Assembly (NCBI GenBank): GCA_035454085.1
Contig: DAOTEJ010000088.1
Location: 1-10,029, forward strand
Length of the DNA: 10,029 nt
Reading direction: 5' to 3'
Origin: DAOTEJ01 sp035454085
Lineage (GTDB): Bacteria > Pseudomonadota > Gammaproteobacteria > Burkholderiales > Burkholderiaceae_F
Part shown: positions 1 to 6,014 of the stretch, one piece after another
How positions within the stretch are numbered: position 1 is the first letter of the stretch
How the letters are laid out: every line of letters begins with the position of its first letter
The notes under the pieces: model-generated
What the model was told of the DNA's origin: nothing
The model's input: only the letters and a program-made list of their open reading frames with translations
The model's database searches: none
Position numbers and translations under genes: made by a program

Positions 1-43
1 GCTGATCCGACGCCCAATCGTGGACTCGACGCTCCAACGATCT
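1..43. other. Left host flank
   Basis: This is short chromosomal sequence left of attL. No gene or RNA can be recognised. It is assigned to the host only because it lies outside the att core. Confidence 0.5.
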
Positions 44-71
44 ACTTTACATAATACACAGTCTCACGCTT
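44..71 (+). other. Left attachment site (attL), dif-like with degenerate XerC arm
   Basis: Compared with the reverse complement of E. coli dif, the XerD arm (about 44-54, ACTTTACATAA) and the central six bases (TACACA, 55-60) are well kept. The XerC arm (61-71, GTCTCACGCTT) is largely lost. A good host arm joined to a poor phage-derived arm is what XerCD-using phages produce on integration. Joining the left flank to the right XerC arm restores a dif-like site, which is the predicted empty chromosomal locus. Bases 47-49 also supply the stop codon of the leftward regulator. Confidence 0.7.
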
Positions 72-442
72 GCGCCGTCCTGGCGCGGCGCCACTGTCCA
101 AACCATCGGCCGCGACGCCTGGCGCGCCGATGGATGCCATGCCAGGCTAGGGCGCGGTGCCTCACTCGCCCGCAGTTTGTCGGCGGCCTGGCGCCACGCC
201 TGCGCGAGCTCGAGCTCCCCCGCGCGCTCGGCGCGCTCCGCGTGAGTGTCACAGAGCACAACGCCCGGATTCATCCCGAGTAGCTGCGCAACCTTCACGG
301 CCTCCGCGGTGCCCATCGTGCCGCGCCCGTTGCGCCAGGCCGACACGCTGGCCGGTGTCACGCCTATGCGAATGGCCGCCTGATTGTCGGATGGCAGCCC
401 GAGCGCCCGCCGCACCTCGTCTAGATACTCCCGTGTCCGCAT
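47..442 (-). CDS. XRE-family phage regulator (DUF3693-like), putative repressor
   Basis: This 131-residue protein has an N-terminal helix-turn-helix at about residues 19-44, where the stretch GVTPASVSAWRNGR is a typical recognition region. It is followed by the AVKVAQLLGMNP helix common to XRE regulators. The overall pattern (YLDEVRRALGL, then HTH, then a helix with acidic and Ala-rich residues) resembles the DUF3693 phage-related regulators of small proteobacterial phages. The ATG has a G-rich Shine-Dalgarno (GGGGG) a few bases upstream. The gene is divergent from the main series and so is placed as the lysogeny repressor, by inference. The last residues (RLCIM) and the TAA stop lie in attL, so the C-terminus is set by the integration site. 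Beyond about residue 95 the tail is low-complexity and may be poorly conserved. Confidence 0.8.
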   Translation of the reverse strand: MRTREYLDEVRRALGLPSDNQAAIRIGVTPASVSAWRNGRGTMGTAEAVKVAQLLGMNPGVVLCDTHAERAERAGELELAQAWRQAADKLRASEAPRPSLAWHPSARQASRPMVWTVAPRQDGASVRLCIM

Positions 443-465
443 CTTTGCCCCCTGCCGGCAACAGT

Positions 466-474
466 GCCTAAGGC
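466..474. promoter_or_regulatory. Candidate operator palindrome GCCTAAGGC
   Basis: GCCT-A-AGGC is an odd-centred palindrome placed at the predicted start of the leftward transcript, where autoregulation by the XRE protein would be expected. The CCTAAG half recurs at about 541-546. The site is short and could be chance in such GC-rich DNA. Confidence 0.25.
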
Positions 475-476
475 GC

Positions 477-505
477 GGTGTAGTCCTGCCTCACGGCCTG
501 GTCAA
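477..505 (-). promoter_or_regulatory. Candidate promoter for the leftward regulator
   Basis: On the minus strand, TTGACC (complement of 500-505) lies exactly 17 bases before TACACC (complement of 477-482), giving a fair -35 and a weak -10 box. Transcription would start near 470, about 30 bases before the regulator ATG. No equally good rightward sigma70 promoter was found in 443-660. It has not been tested by any scoring model. Confidence 0.35.
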
Positions 506-660
506 TCTTCGCTGACCCCTTGCGGGTATCTTCGGCGTCGCCTAAGCTCCGTTCGTCGCGCCTCGCTCCGGCACCCTGCCCGCCGGACACTGCCCGCCGC
601 CAGGCCGGCCGGGCGCGGCTCCCAATTAACCGGGGCAGGGGGGAAAGCAAGGGGCAACCG

Positions 661-903
661 ATGACACCGCAACCGCTACAGAACCCGCTCCGGGCGGGCT
701 ACATCCTGGCCGACGTGGAACCCAACGCGAAGGCGTGCGCCGAGCACCTGGCGCGCCGCCTGGATCGCGCCGCCGAGCACCTGGCCGGCATCGCGTTCGA
801 GCTCGCCGGCCTCGGCCTGCCCGTGACCGTGGCGCCGCTCGAGCACGCCGCGACCGCCTGCGCCGCATACGGCGTCGCGCTCTCGAACGTGGGGCCGGCA
901 TGA
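661..903 (+). CDS. Small hypothetical early protein
   Basis: This is an 80-residue protein of unknown function and the first gene of the rightward series. The ATG at 661 is chosen because AAGGGG lies six bases upstream, a strong Shine-Dalgarno; the reading frame is open further 5' but without such a signal. The protein is mostly helical in appearance, with a Glu/Ala/His-rich centre (ACAEHLARRLDRAAEHLAG) that could form an amphipathic helix. No catalytic or metal motif is visible. It ends with TGA inside the ATGA start of the next gene, indicating translational coupling. Its position before Rep suggests an early role, but nothing in the sequence says which. Confidence 0.75.
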   Translation: MTPQPLQNPLRAGYILADVEPNAKACAEHLARRLDRAAEHLAGIAFELAGLGLPVTVAPLEHAATACAAYGVALSNVGPA

Positions 904-1118
904 GCTCGGCGCCGCTGCCTCCGCCCTCGGGCCACGCCTGCCGCGAGCCCTGGCCTATCTCGAGCCCGCCGCCGCTCGCCCTGTGCGTGGAGTCGCCCGC
1001 CGATCGCCGGGCACGCGCTCGGCGCCTTCTGGCCGATGCGCAGCGCGACGCGATGCGCTCGGGCCGCCTTCTCGACTTTGACGCTCTGGCCGAGCTCGGC
1101 CTCAGGGGCGAGTCATGA
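900..1118 (+). CDS. Small hypothetical early protein
   Basis: This 72-residue protein starts at the ATG overlapping the previous stop (ATGA). The first 30 residues are Pro/Ser-rich and probably disordered. The rest is an Arg/Ala/Asp-rich helix (RRARARRLLADAQRDAMRSG) followed by a short leucine-rich segment (LLDFDALAELGL). No family is recognised. The overlap of four bases with each neighbour supports it as a real member of the operon rather than a chance frame. The basic helix could contact nucleic acid, which is speculative. Confidence 0.65.
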   Translation: MSSAPLPPPSGHACREPWPISSPPPLALCVESPADRRARARRLLADAQRDAMRSGRLLDFDALAELGLRGES

Positions 1119-1354
1119 AACGCCGGCCGCCTGCCCACGTCGAACCGCCCTACATGGCGCGCCGCGCCGCAGCTTTCGCCGGGATGAGGCGCCCTAAGCC
1201 TGGCACGGCCGCGGCCGAGCTGGAGATTGTCGCCACGCTTTACCGGGCCGCCTACTGCCTGGACGCTCCCGGCTTGCTCCCGACTGGCGCCGCTGTCGCA
1301 GCCTCAATCGCCACGCCGCCGTGGCCGGGGTTCGTTTCTCGGGGCCGCGCATGA
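1115..1354 (+). CDS. Small hypothetical protein upstream of rep
   Basis: This is a 79-residue basic protein starting at an ATG coupled to the preceding stop and ending at the ATGA that begins rep. Residues 1-30 are rich in Arg and Pro, and the middle carries a helix (TAAAELEIVATLYRAAYCLD). No known domain is recognised. Tight coupling with rep suggests expression at the same time, possibly as a replication accessory or regulator, but this is context only. Confidence 0.65.
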   Translation: MKRRPPAHVEPPYMARRAAAFAGMRRPKPGTAAAELEIVATLYRAAYCLDAPGLLPTGAAVAASIATPPWPGFVSRGRA

Positions 1355-2634
1355 GCTCCGCGGCCGTCGCTGTTCGGGACTCGACGCCGCCCGGCTCTAA
1401 TACCCTTGGTATTCTTGGTATTCTTGCGAAATCTGCTGCGGGCCAATCAAATCAACGGGTTACGCTGCTACGCGCGGCACAGCGCCTGCTGTTCGATCCT
1501 GAGTCGGGGCCGCACCAGCAAGCCCGGACGGTGTGGTGCGGCCGGATCGTGCTCGGCGAGTCCGTCCGGGTGCTGCGCAGCGTGGACGGCTCCGGCGCCC
1601 GAACGGGCGGCCTGCATACCTGCGGGAGCGTGTGGGCCTGCCCGGTGTGCTCGCGCAAGGTGTCCGAGGTTCGGCGCGCCGAGCTGCTGGCCGGGATGGC
1701 CACATGGCGCGCGGCCAGTGACCTCAACCGCGTGCAACTGCTGACCCTGACCTTTCCGCACGACGCGGGCCAGGCGCTGCCCGACCTGCTCGAGCGCTTC
1801 GGCCTGGCGCTGCGCAAGTTCAAAGCGGGCGCGGTGTGGCGGAAGTTTTCCGCCGAGCACTCGCGCGCCGGCTCGGTGCGCTCGCTCGAAGTCACGCACG
1901 GCGCGAACGGGTGGCATCCGCACTCGCATGAGCTCGTCTTTCTGCGCGCCCTGCCTTCGGACTGGTGGCGCGCCGAGCTGGCCGCGGCCTGGCTGCGCTG
2001 CCTCAAAGCGGCCGGCCTCGACGGCGCCGCGGATGCTCACATTCTCGAGCACGGCCTCGACCTCCGCGGGGGCGACTATGCCGCCGAGTATGTGTCGAAG
2101 TTCGGCCGCGACCTCGAGGGGTGGAGCGTGGCGGATGAGCTCACGCGCGGGCATTCAAAGATCGGCGCCCGCTCGGCCGGCGCGGTGTCGCGCGCTGCTC
2201 TCGACGTGCACGTCACGCCCTTTCAGTTGCTCGCCTGGTGGCAGGCGGGCGACGTGGAAGCGGGCGCGCTGTTCCGGGAGTACGCGCGAGCCTTTGAAGG
2301 CAAGCGAATGCTGTTCTGGTCGCCCAAGCTGCGCCAGGTGCTCGGCGTGGCCGACCTCGATGACGCCGAGATAGCCGCGCGCCTGGGGCGGACGGAACCG
2401 CTCCCGGATGAATCGCCCGTGGGATCGCTCACGCCGCAACAGTGGGCGGTGATCGTGTCGCGCGGCGCACAGTGCGACCTTCTCGAGCTGGCCGCGATGC
2501 TTGACGACCCGTGCGCCGAGCATCGCCAGGCGTGCCTAGACGAGTTCGTGACCTTGCAGACAGGGAAGGTGCCGCTGCACTCGCGCCGCGTCCGCTATCG
2601 CCCGTGGCGCTCGAGCTCGCTCTATGACCTGTGA
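1351..2634 (+). CDS. Rolling-circle replication initiator (HUH endonuclease, two-Tyr type)
   Basis: This 427-residue Rep would nick one strand at the origin, bind covalently to the 5' end and start rolling-circle replication. Motifs seen in order: a putative zinc-binding HTCGSVWACPVC (residues 89-100), motif 1 LLTLTFPH (130-137), the HUH motif GWHPHSHELVFL with H189, H191 and H193 as metal ligands, and motif 3 YAAEYVSK with Y243 and Y247. Two tyrosines spaced YxxxYxxK are the hallmark of the phiX174 gpA superfamily, to which PM2 P12 also belongs. The protein is shorter than PM2 P12. The ATG at 1351 overlaps the previous stop and is preferred to a GTG at 1321 that would extend back into the previous gene. 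The N-terminal codons contain an AT-rich repeat (1405-1428). Confidence 0.88.
   Translation: MSSAAVAVRDSTPPGSNTLGILGILAKSAAGQSNQRVTLLRAAQRLLFDPESGPHQQARTVWCGRIVLGESVRVLRSVDGSGARTGGLHTCGSVWACPVCSRKVSEVRRAELLAGMATWRAASDLNRVQLLTLTFPHDAGQALPDLLERFGLALRKFKAGAVWRKFSAEHSRAGSVRSLEVTHGANGWHPHSHELVFLRALPSDWWRAELAAAWLRCLKAAGLDGAADAHILEHGLDLRGGDYAAEYVSKFGRDLEGWSVADELTRGHSKIGARSAGAVSRAALDVHVTPFQLLAWWQAGDVEAGALFREYARAFEGKRMLFWSPKLRQVLGVADLDDAEIAARLGRTEPLPDESPVGSLTPQQWAVIVSRGAQCDLLELAAMLDDPCAEHRQACLDEFVTLQTGKVPLHSRRVRYRPWRSSSLYDL
1405..1428 (+). repeat. AT-rich iteron-like direct repeats inside rep
   Basis: CTTGGTATT is repeated twice in tandem, followed by a partial third copy starting CTTG. The patch stands out from its GC-rich surroundings and lies near the 5' end of rep. 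It encodes the peptide repeat LGILGIL, so it could simply be protein-level repetition. Intragenic origins near the initiator gene are common in rolling-circle replicons, so it is a candidate Rep-binding or double-strand origin site. Confidence 0.4.
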
Positions 2635-2806
2635 CGCTCGCCCGCTGGCCCATCGCGCCGAGGCTGCGCTCGCGACGTATGGCCGCATCCTGCCCGCGAG
2701 CGTTCGCGACCTGTTGCAAGACCTCGCCGCCGCGACTGATGCGCTCGGCCTCGAGGTGGCCGCGCTGCGGCGTGAAGTTTCCTCACTGACCCGCGAAAGG
2801 GGATGA
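2624..2806 (+). CDS. Small coiled-coil hypothetical protein
   Basis: This 60-residue protein begins 11 bases inside the end of rep in another frame. The C-terminal half (residues 27-58) has leucine and valine at heptad-like spacing (DLLQDLAAATDALGLEVAAL, then RREVSSLTRERG), suggesting a short coiled coil that may dimerise. It ends two bases before the next start codon, whose Shine-Dalgarno (AAAGGGG) lies within its last codons. The function is unknown. It might regulate or assist Rep, judging only by position. Confidence 0.65.
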   Translation: MTCDARPLAHRAEAALATYGRILPASVRDLLQDLAAATDALGLEVAALRREVSSLTRERG

Positions 2807-2807
2807 C

Positions 2808-3041
2808 ATGGCAACCCGAAAGAAACCCGCCGCGCCGGCGCCTGGCGCCCTCGTGAGCCTGTCCGCCGAGTGGCGCGCGGGCCAGGCCGTGAGCATGGCC
2901 ACCCCTGAGCACGCGCTCGCCGGCACGGGCGGGCGGGTGGTCGCATGGGATGACGCCTCCGGCCTCGTGCGCGTGGCCTGGGATGAGCTCGGCGGCGGTG
3001 AATCCGAGCACGAGCCCGCCGAACTCGTGCGCGAGCTGTAA
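2808..3041 (+). CDS. Small hypothetical protein with SH3-like beta pattern
   Basis: This is a 77-residue protein with a strong AAAGGGG ribosome site seven bases before its ATG. A basic, Ala/Pro-rich start (ATRKKPAAPAPG) is followed by alternating short strands (GGRVVAWDDASGLVRVAWDE) and a closing EHEPAELVREL. This GxVxxW...VxVxW layout is typical of small SH3/Tudor-like barrels found in phage and mobile-element accessory proteins. The fold is inferred from pattern only and no active site is seen. It may bind nucleic acid or protein. Confidence 0.65.
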   Translation: MATRKKPAAPAPGALVSLSAEWRAGQAVSMATPEHALAGTGGRVVAWDDASGLVRVAWDELGGGESEHEPAELVREL

Positions 3042-3043
3042 GC

Positions 3044-3322
3044 ATGGCCGAGCTCAAGCGCAAGCTAGGCCGGGTGCCTTGCCCGGCCTGCGGGGTGCCC
3101 GTGCTACTCCGCGAAAATCAGGCCGGCACGATCACGGGAAGCTGTGACGACTGCGACCTGTCCTTTTTCGCCAAACGTGGGGCAGGGGTCGCGCGCAAGT
3201 GGCGCGAGCTGCTAGGCCAGGCGGGCGAGCCTGCGCCGGCCGCGAGCTCGCCGGGTGAGCCTGGCAAGCCCGCGCCCGCGCCTGGCCGGCGCGTGGCCGC
3301 TGGCCTGCTGATCGGGGGCTGA
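3044..3322 (+). CDS. Zinc-ribbon protein
   Basis: This 92-residue protein has the pairs CPAC (C13, C16) and CDDC (C34, C37) spaced as in a classic zinc ribbon. A helix (GVARKWRELLGQ) and a disordered Pro/Ala/Gly tail (SSPGEPGKPAPAPG) follow. It starts just two bases after the preceding stop. Zinc ribbons in small phages often bind DNA or recruit polymerase, so a regulatory or replication role is likely but unproven. An 18-bp stretch coding for the SPGEP linker recurs exactly at the end of the 160-aa protein downstream. Confidence 0.75.
   Translation: MAELKRKLGRVPCPACGVPVLLRENQAGTITGSCDDCDLSFFAKRGAGVARKWRELLGQAGEPAPAASSPGEPGKPAPAPGRRVAAGLLIGG
3246..3263 (+). repeat. 18-bp direct repeat, copy 1
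   Basis: GCTCGCCGGGTGAGCCTG is identical to bases 3882-3899. Both copies encode the linker SPGEP near the C-terminus of different proteins, suggesting copying of a linker module or a shared DNA-level constraint. Confidence 0.5.
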
Positions 3323-3324
3323 TC

Positions 3325-3498
3325 GTGGCCGCCGTGTGCCCTGAGTGCGGGACCATCTACCCGGCCGCCATGCCCGGCGCCGCGTGCGATTGGTGCCCGC
3401 GCGTCGCCCTCGTGACCCTTGAAGAACCCGCCGCCTATGTCGCAAGCCCTCCCGCAAGACACGCCGCCGAGCTCGAGCCCGGACAAGCTCCCGCCTGA
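3325..3498 (+). CDS. Second small zinc-ribbon protein
   Basis: This is a 57-residue protein starting with GTG two bases after the previous stop. CPEC (C5, C8) and CDWC (C21, C24) form a compact zinc ribbon or knuckle. The rest is Ala/Pro/Glu-rich and probably disordered. Its last 62 bases overlap the next gene in another frame. The intact cysteine pairs and the tight spacing to the upstream gene support a real gene despite its size. It could be a diverged copy of the neighbouring zinc-ribbon gene or a separate regulator. Confidence 0.6.
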   Translation: MAAVCPECGTIYPAAMPGAACDWCPRVALVTLEEPAAYVASPPARHAAELEPGQAPA

Positions 3499-3919
3499 GC
3501 TCGCCGGCCTGGCCGCCGATGCGGCCGAGCTGGATAGCATCGAAGGCGCCGCGCCTGGCCAGGCGCCCGCGCCCGCGCCGGAGCTCACCAACGCCGCCGC
3601 GCTCGAGCTCGGCGTGATTCTCTTTCGCGAGCTCGCCGGCCGCCTTCTCGGCGTGCAATCGCTCGAGCGCACGCTCGGGGATCGCGAAGCAAAGGCGATC
3701 GGCCAGGCCGTCGGGCCGGTGGCTGACAAGTACGGGCTGCGCCTCGGTGACTTCGGCGCATCCGTGGAGCTACAAGCCATCGCCGTGGCCGGGCCGATCC
3801 TGTGGGCCGCCTGGCGTGCGCTCGACGATGAGCTCCGCGCCAAGAAAGCTGCCGCGGCCTCGAGCTCGAGCACGGCCTCGGGCTCGCCGGGTGAGCCTGC
3901 CGCGCCCGCGGCCGGATGA
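3437..3919 (+). CDS. Hypothetical helical protein preceding the packaging ATPase
   Basis: This is a 160-residue protein. Residues 1-50 are Pro/Ser/Ala-rich. A conserved-looking helical core (about 51-137) contains ALELGVILFRELAGRLLG and the hydrophobic VELQAIAVAGPILWAAWRAL, and a Ser/Gly/Pro linker tail follows. The ATG at 3437 is chosen over an upstream TTG because the latter lies deeper in the previous gene. It ends in an ATGA overlap with the ATPase, so the two are probably made together. It could be a virion or packaging partner of the ATPase. No family is recognised with confidence. The hydrophobic helix near residue 115-130 may be membrane-associated. Confidence 0.7.
   Translation: MSQALPQDTPPSSSPDKLPPELAGLAADAAELDSIEGAAPGQAPAPAPELTNAAALELGVILFRELAGRLLGVQSLERTLGDREAKAIGQAVGPVADKYGLRLGDFGASVELQAIAVAGPILWAAWRALDDELRAKKAAAASSSSTASGSPGEPAAPAAG
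3882..3899 (+). repeat. 18-bp direct repeat, copy 2
   Basis: This is an exact copy of 3246-3263, again coding SPGEP in the C-terminal linker of a virion-region protein. Confidence 0.5.
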
Positions 3920-4551
3920 GTGCCAACCGGCCGCGCATCCTGGCCGTAATCGGTGCCAGCGGCTCCGGCAAGTCTCTTTTCATCAAGGCGCACCTGTGGC
4001 GCTCGCTCGGGCCGCGCGTGCTCGTGTGGGATCCCCTGGCCGAGTATGGGCCGCACGTTCGAACCGTCACGCGCTCGGCCGCCGAGCTGGTGCGCCTGGT
4101 CGCCGGGCCGGCCTGGTCAATCGCCTTTCAGCCCTCGGCCGACGCGGGCCAGGCGGTGCGCCAGTTTGACCTTGTGTGCCGCGCTGCCCTGGCCGCCAGG
4201 CGCTGCGCGCTCGTGGTGGAAGAACTCGCCTTTGTGACGACGCCGGCACGCGCGCCGGCCGGGTGGCGCGCCGTGTGCCTGACCGGCCGCCATGCCGGGT
4301 TGACCGTAGTCGGCGCCTCTCAGCGGCCGGCCTCGATCGATAAGGATTTCTTCAGCAACGCGACCGCCATCCGGTGCGGGCGCCTGAACTACTCCCGCGA
4401 CCTCTCGACGATGGCCGACGTGCTCGGCGTGCCCTCGGCCGAGCTGCAACGGCTCGAGCCGCTGGCATTTGTTGCGCGCGACATGACGACCGGCAAGCTA
4501 GACCGCGGGCGCCTAAAGGTGCCGCCTAAGGCGGGAAAGTTGCGCGCCTAG
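3916..4551 (+). CDS. Genome-packaging ATPase (FtsK/HerA type, PM2 P9-like)
   Basis: This 211-residue P-loop ATPase has Walker A GASGSGKS at residues 13-20, Walker B ALVVEE at about 98-103 with adjacent glutamates, and a sensor-like VVGASQRP at 131-138. The short single-domain form and the ASQRP motif fit the packaging ATPases of membrane-containing icosahedral viruses (PRD1 and PM2 P9). These lie in the FtsK/HerA superfamily, not the terminase family. It would use ATP to move the genome into the preformed capsid at a special vertex. It is coupled by ATGA to the upstream gene and lies just before the capsid gene. Zot-like or plasmid-transfer ATPases are less likely alternatives, since no transmembrane segment is present. 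Confidence 0.85.
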   Translation: MSANRPRILAVIGASGSGKSLFIKAHLWRSLGPRVLVWDPLAEYGPHVRTVTRSAAELVRLVAGPAWSIAFQPSADAGQAVRQFDLVCRAALAARRCALVVEELAFVTTPARAPAGWRAVCLTGRHAGLTVVGASQRPASIDKDFFSNATAIRCGRLNYSRDLSTMADVLGVPSAELQRLEPLAFVARDMTTGKLDRGRLKVPPKAGKLRA

Positions 4552-4614
4552 TTCCGGGGGTGCGATCGTCGGCGCGTCCTCTCTCGCTGCCCTCTCACTC
4601 CCGGAGCTCTCCGC

Positions 4615-4773
4615 ATGGATTCCCAAGCCCTCATGAAAATCGGCGTCGCCCTGGCCGCTGTCGCTGTCGCGTACAAGTTCGCGCCCTCGGCCCTGGTCAA
4701 GACTGCCGCTGTGGCTGTCGGCGGCGTGATCGTCGCCAAACAGCTCCCGTACGTCCGCGACGCTCTGGCGTAA
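4615..4773 (+). CDS. 52-aa hydrophobic membrane protein, putative virion membrane component
   Basis: This small protein has two hydrophobic Ala/Val-rich stretches (about residues 8-19 and 29-41) around a short basic loop (KFAPSALVKT) and a charged end. GGAG lies eight bases before the ATG. The stop codon merges with the ribosome site of the capsid gene (TAAGGGG). PM2 carries several very small transmembrane proteins in its internal membrane; by position next to the ATPase and capsid genes this is a good counterpart. No sequence match can be claimed. Confidence 0.7.
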   Translation: MDSQALMKIGVALAAVAVAYKFAPSALVKTAAVAVGGVIVAKQLPYVRDALA

Positions 4774-4782
4774 GGGGCGGCT

Positions 4783-5622
4783 ATGTCGATCGAACTGATC
4801 CGCCTGGCGCCCTTCAACGGCGTAGCCGCAAACAGTCTCGCGAACCTCGACCTTTCGCAACTGCTCGGCTTCACTGTCGAAAACATCTTTCTTCAACTCG
4901 GGGGCACCTTCACGAAGGCGCAACTGACCGCCATTCAGCTCAAGGCTAACGGTAAGGTGATCGTCGATACCGACGGCGCCCGCTGCGATGCCCGGATGCA
5001 ATTCCGCGGCCTGACCGCCGCCGCGACGCTGCTGTGTCTGGACTTCTCGGAGTACAAGGCGCGCAGCAAGGTGGCCGCCTACTCGGGCGCACTCGATACC
5101 ACGCTCGGCGTGCGTAACCTGCGACTCGAGTGCCAGATCGGCGCCGCGACCTCGCCCACGCTGCAAGCCTTCGCCAGTGTCTCGGCGCCGCTCGTGTCGC
5201 CCGAGTTCGGCGGGGTGCGTCCGCTCATCTCGCGCGTGCATCGCGTAACGCAGACCATCGGCGCCGCGGGCACTTTCCCGCTGGCCGTGCCGCACCTTGA
5301 CCCGGTGGCCGGGGGTTCGATCTTCAAGCGAATCGCCGTGCACTCGGCCAACATGACGGGCGCTCTCGTGACCCGCAACGGCGTCAACGTCCACGAATCC
5401 ATCAAGGCGATCAACGATTACCGCCAGCAGTACCAAGGCGGCCGGACTCCGCAGGCGGGCGTCTACATGCTCGACTTCATCGTAGACAACATCCAAGAGG
5501 ATGCGGTGCTCGACACGCGGCCGGCCTCGGGGTGCTCGACTGCGGCCGTATTCGGCACCTTCTCGGCGGGTGAGACGATCACGATCGAAAGCGAAGTCCT
5601 CGAGCCGCTCGACGTGTATTGA
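4783..5622 (+). CDS. Major capsid protein, PM2 P2-like double jelly roll
   Basis: This 279-residue protein is close in length to PM2 P2 (269). It looks almost entirely beta-stranded and lacks a signal peptide or membrane segment. Points resembling P2 as remembered: an N-terminal NGVAANSLANLDL stretch before a first strand; a first-domain strand with an ANGKVIVD turn; ATSPTLQAFASV near the domain junction; then SIFKRIAVHSANM and YMLDFIVDN followed by VLDTR in the second domain. In PM2 this protein forms trimers that tile a T=21 lattice over a membrane. Shine-Dalgarno GGGG lies six bases before the ATG. The gene contains no GAGCTC, unlike most of the element. Structure prediction should settle the fold. 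Confidence 0.8.
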   Translation: MSIELIRLAPFNGVAANSLANLDLSQLLGFTVENIFLQLGGTFTKAQLTAIQLKANGKVIVDTDGARCDARMQFRGLTAAATLLCLDFSEYKARSKVAAYSGALDTTLGVRNLRLECQIGAATSPTLQAFASVSAPLVSPEFGGVRPLISRVHRVTQTIGAAGTFPLAVPHLDPVAGGSIFKRIAVHSANMTGALVTRNGVNVHESIKAINDYRQQYQGGRTPQAGVYMLDFIVDNIQEDAVLDTRPASGCSTAAVFGTFSAGETITIESEVLEPLDVY

Positions 5623-5636
5623 TCGGGGGCCGGCAA

Positions 5637-6005
5637 ATGCTCTCGATCCCTACCGCCGCCGCCTCGGGCATCGCGCCCGCTGACCCCGACGCGACCCGCG
5701 CCGCGACTGTCTCGGACTGGTTCTTTCAGGCCGGCTCGAGCATCCTGCGCGGGGTCGATACCGCCGTGCGAGCTCGCGAAGTTCAAGAACTGCGCTCGGC
5801 CGGTGTCGCTGTCGGCATGGACGCGGCCGGCAACATCTATCCCCTTGGCCAGGCGAGCGCCTGGCCGTCGATCTTCGGGCAAGGTGCGGCGGGCTCCGTC
5901 AACGGGCAACCCGCCGCCGCCTCGCCTTCGCTGTTCGGCGTGCCGCTGCCCTCGCTGCTCATCCTGGCCGGCGCGGCCTGGGTCGCCTTCAAGCTGCTCA
6001 AGTAA
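5637..6005 (+). CDS. Membrane protein, putative virion component
   Basis: This is a 122-residue protein with a C-terminal hydrophobic helix (about 102-119, PLPSLLILAGAAWVAFKLLK) and a lysine at the end, giving a tail-anchored layout. Residues 24-55 form a likely amphipathic helix, and a Gly/Ala-rich stretch precedes the anchor. The ATG at 5637 follows GGGGG at about eight bases; an earlier TTG overlapping the capsid stop is less likely. Its place right after the capsid gene suggests a membrane protein lining the inside of the capsid. No family is recognised. Confidence 0.7.
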   Translation: MLSIPTAAASGIAPADPDATRAATVSDWFFQAGSSILRGVDTAVRAREVQELRSAGVAVGMDAAGNIYPLGQASAWPSIFGQGAAGSVNGQPAAASPSLFGVPLPSLLILAGAAWVAFKLLK

Positions 6006-6014
6006 GGGGCCGCC

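Larger units (their letters stand above)
443..660. other. Divergent control region
   Basis: This 218-bp non-coding stretch separates the leftward regulator from the rightward series. It holds the leftward promoter and palindrome listed separately and ends with a G/A-rich ribosome site for the first rightward gene. A rightward promoter must be present if the gene series is expressed from here, but none could be assigned by eye; TATCTT at 527-532 lacks a partner -35. Confidence 0.5.

Noticed and set aside
20..471. Rightward small frames opposite the left regulator
   Set aside because: They are Arg/Pro/Ala-rich shadows without ribosome sites, and the leftward frame has a clear helix-turn-helix.
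1468..2154. Leftward 228-codon frame within rep
   Set aside because: The rightward frame carries clear Rep motifs, so this is a shadow.
3118..4056. Leftward 312-codon open frame
   Set aside because: It is antisense to zinc-ribbon, 160-aa and ATPase genes, with no motif and arginine/alanine-rich composition.
4513..5496. Leftward 327-codon open frame opposite the capsid gene
   Set aside because: It is rich in His/Arg/Asp without domain pattern, while the rightward frame has a ribosome site and capsid features.
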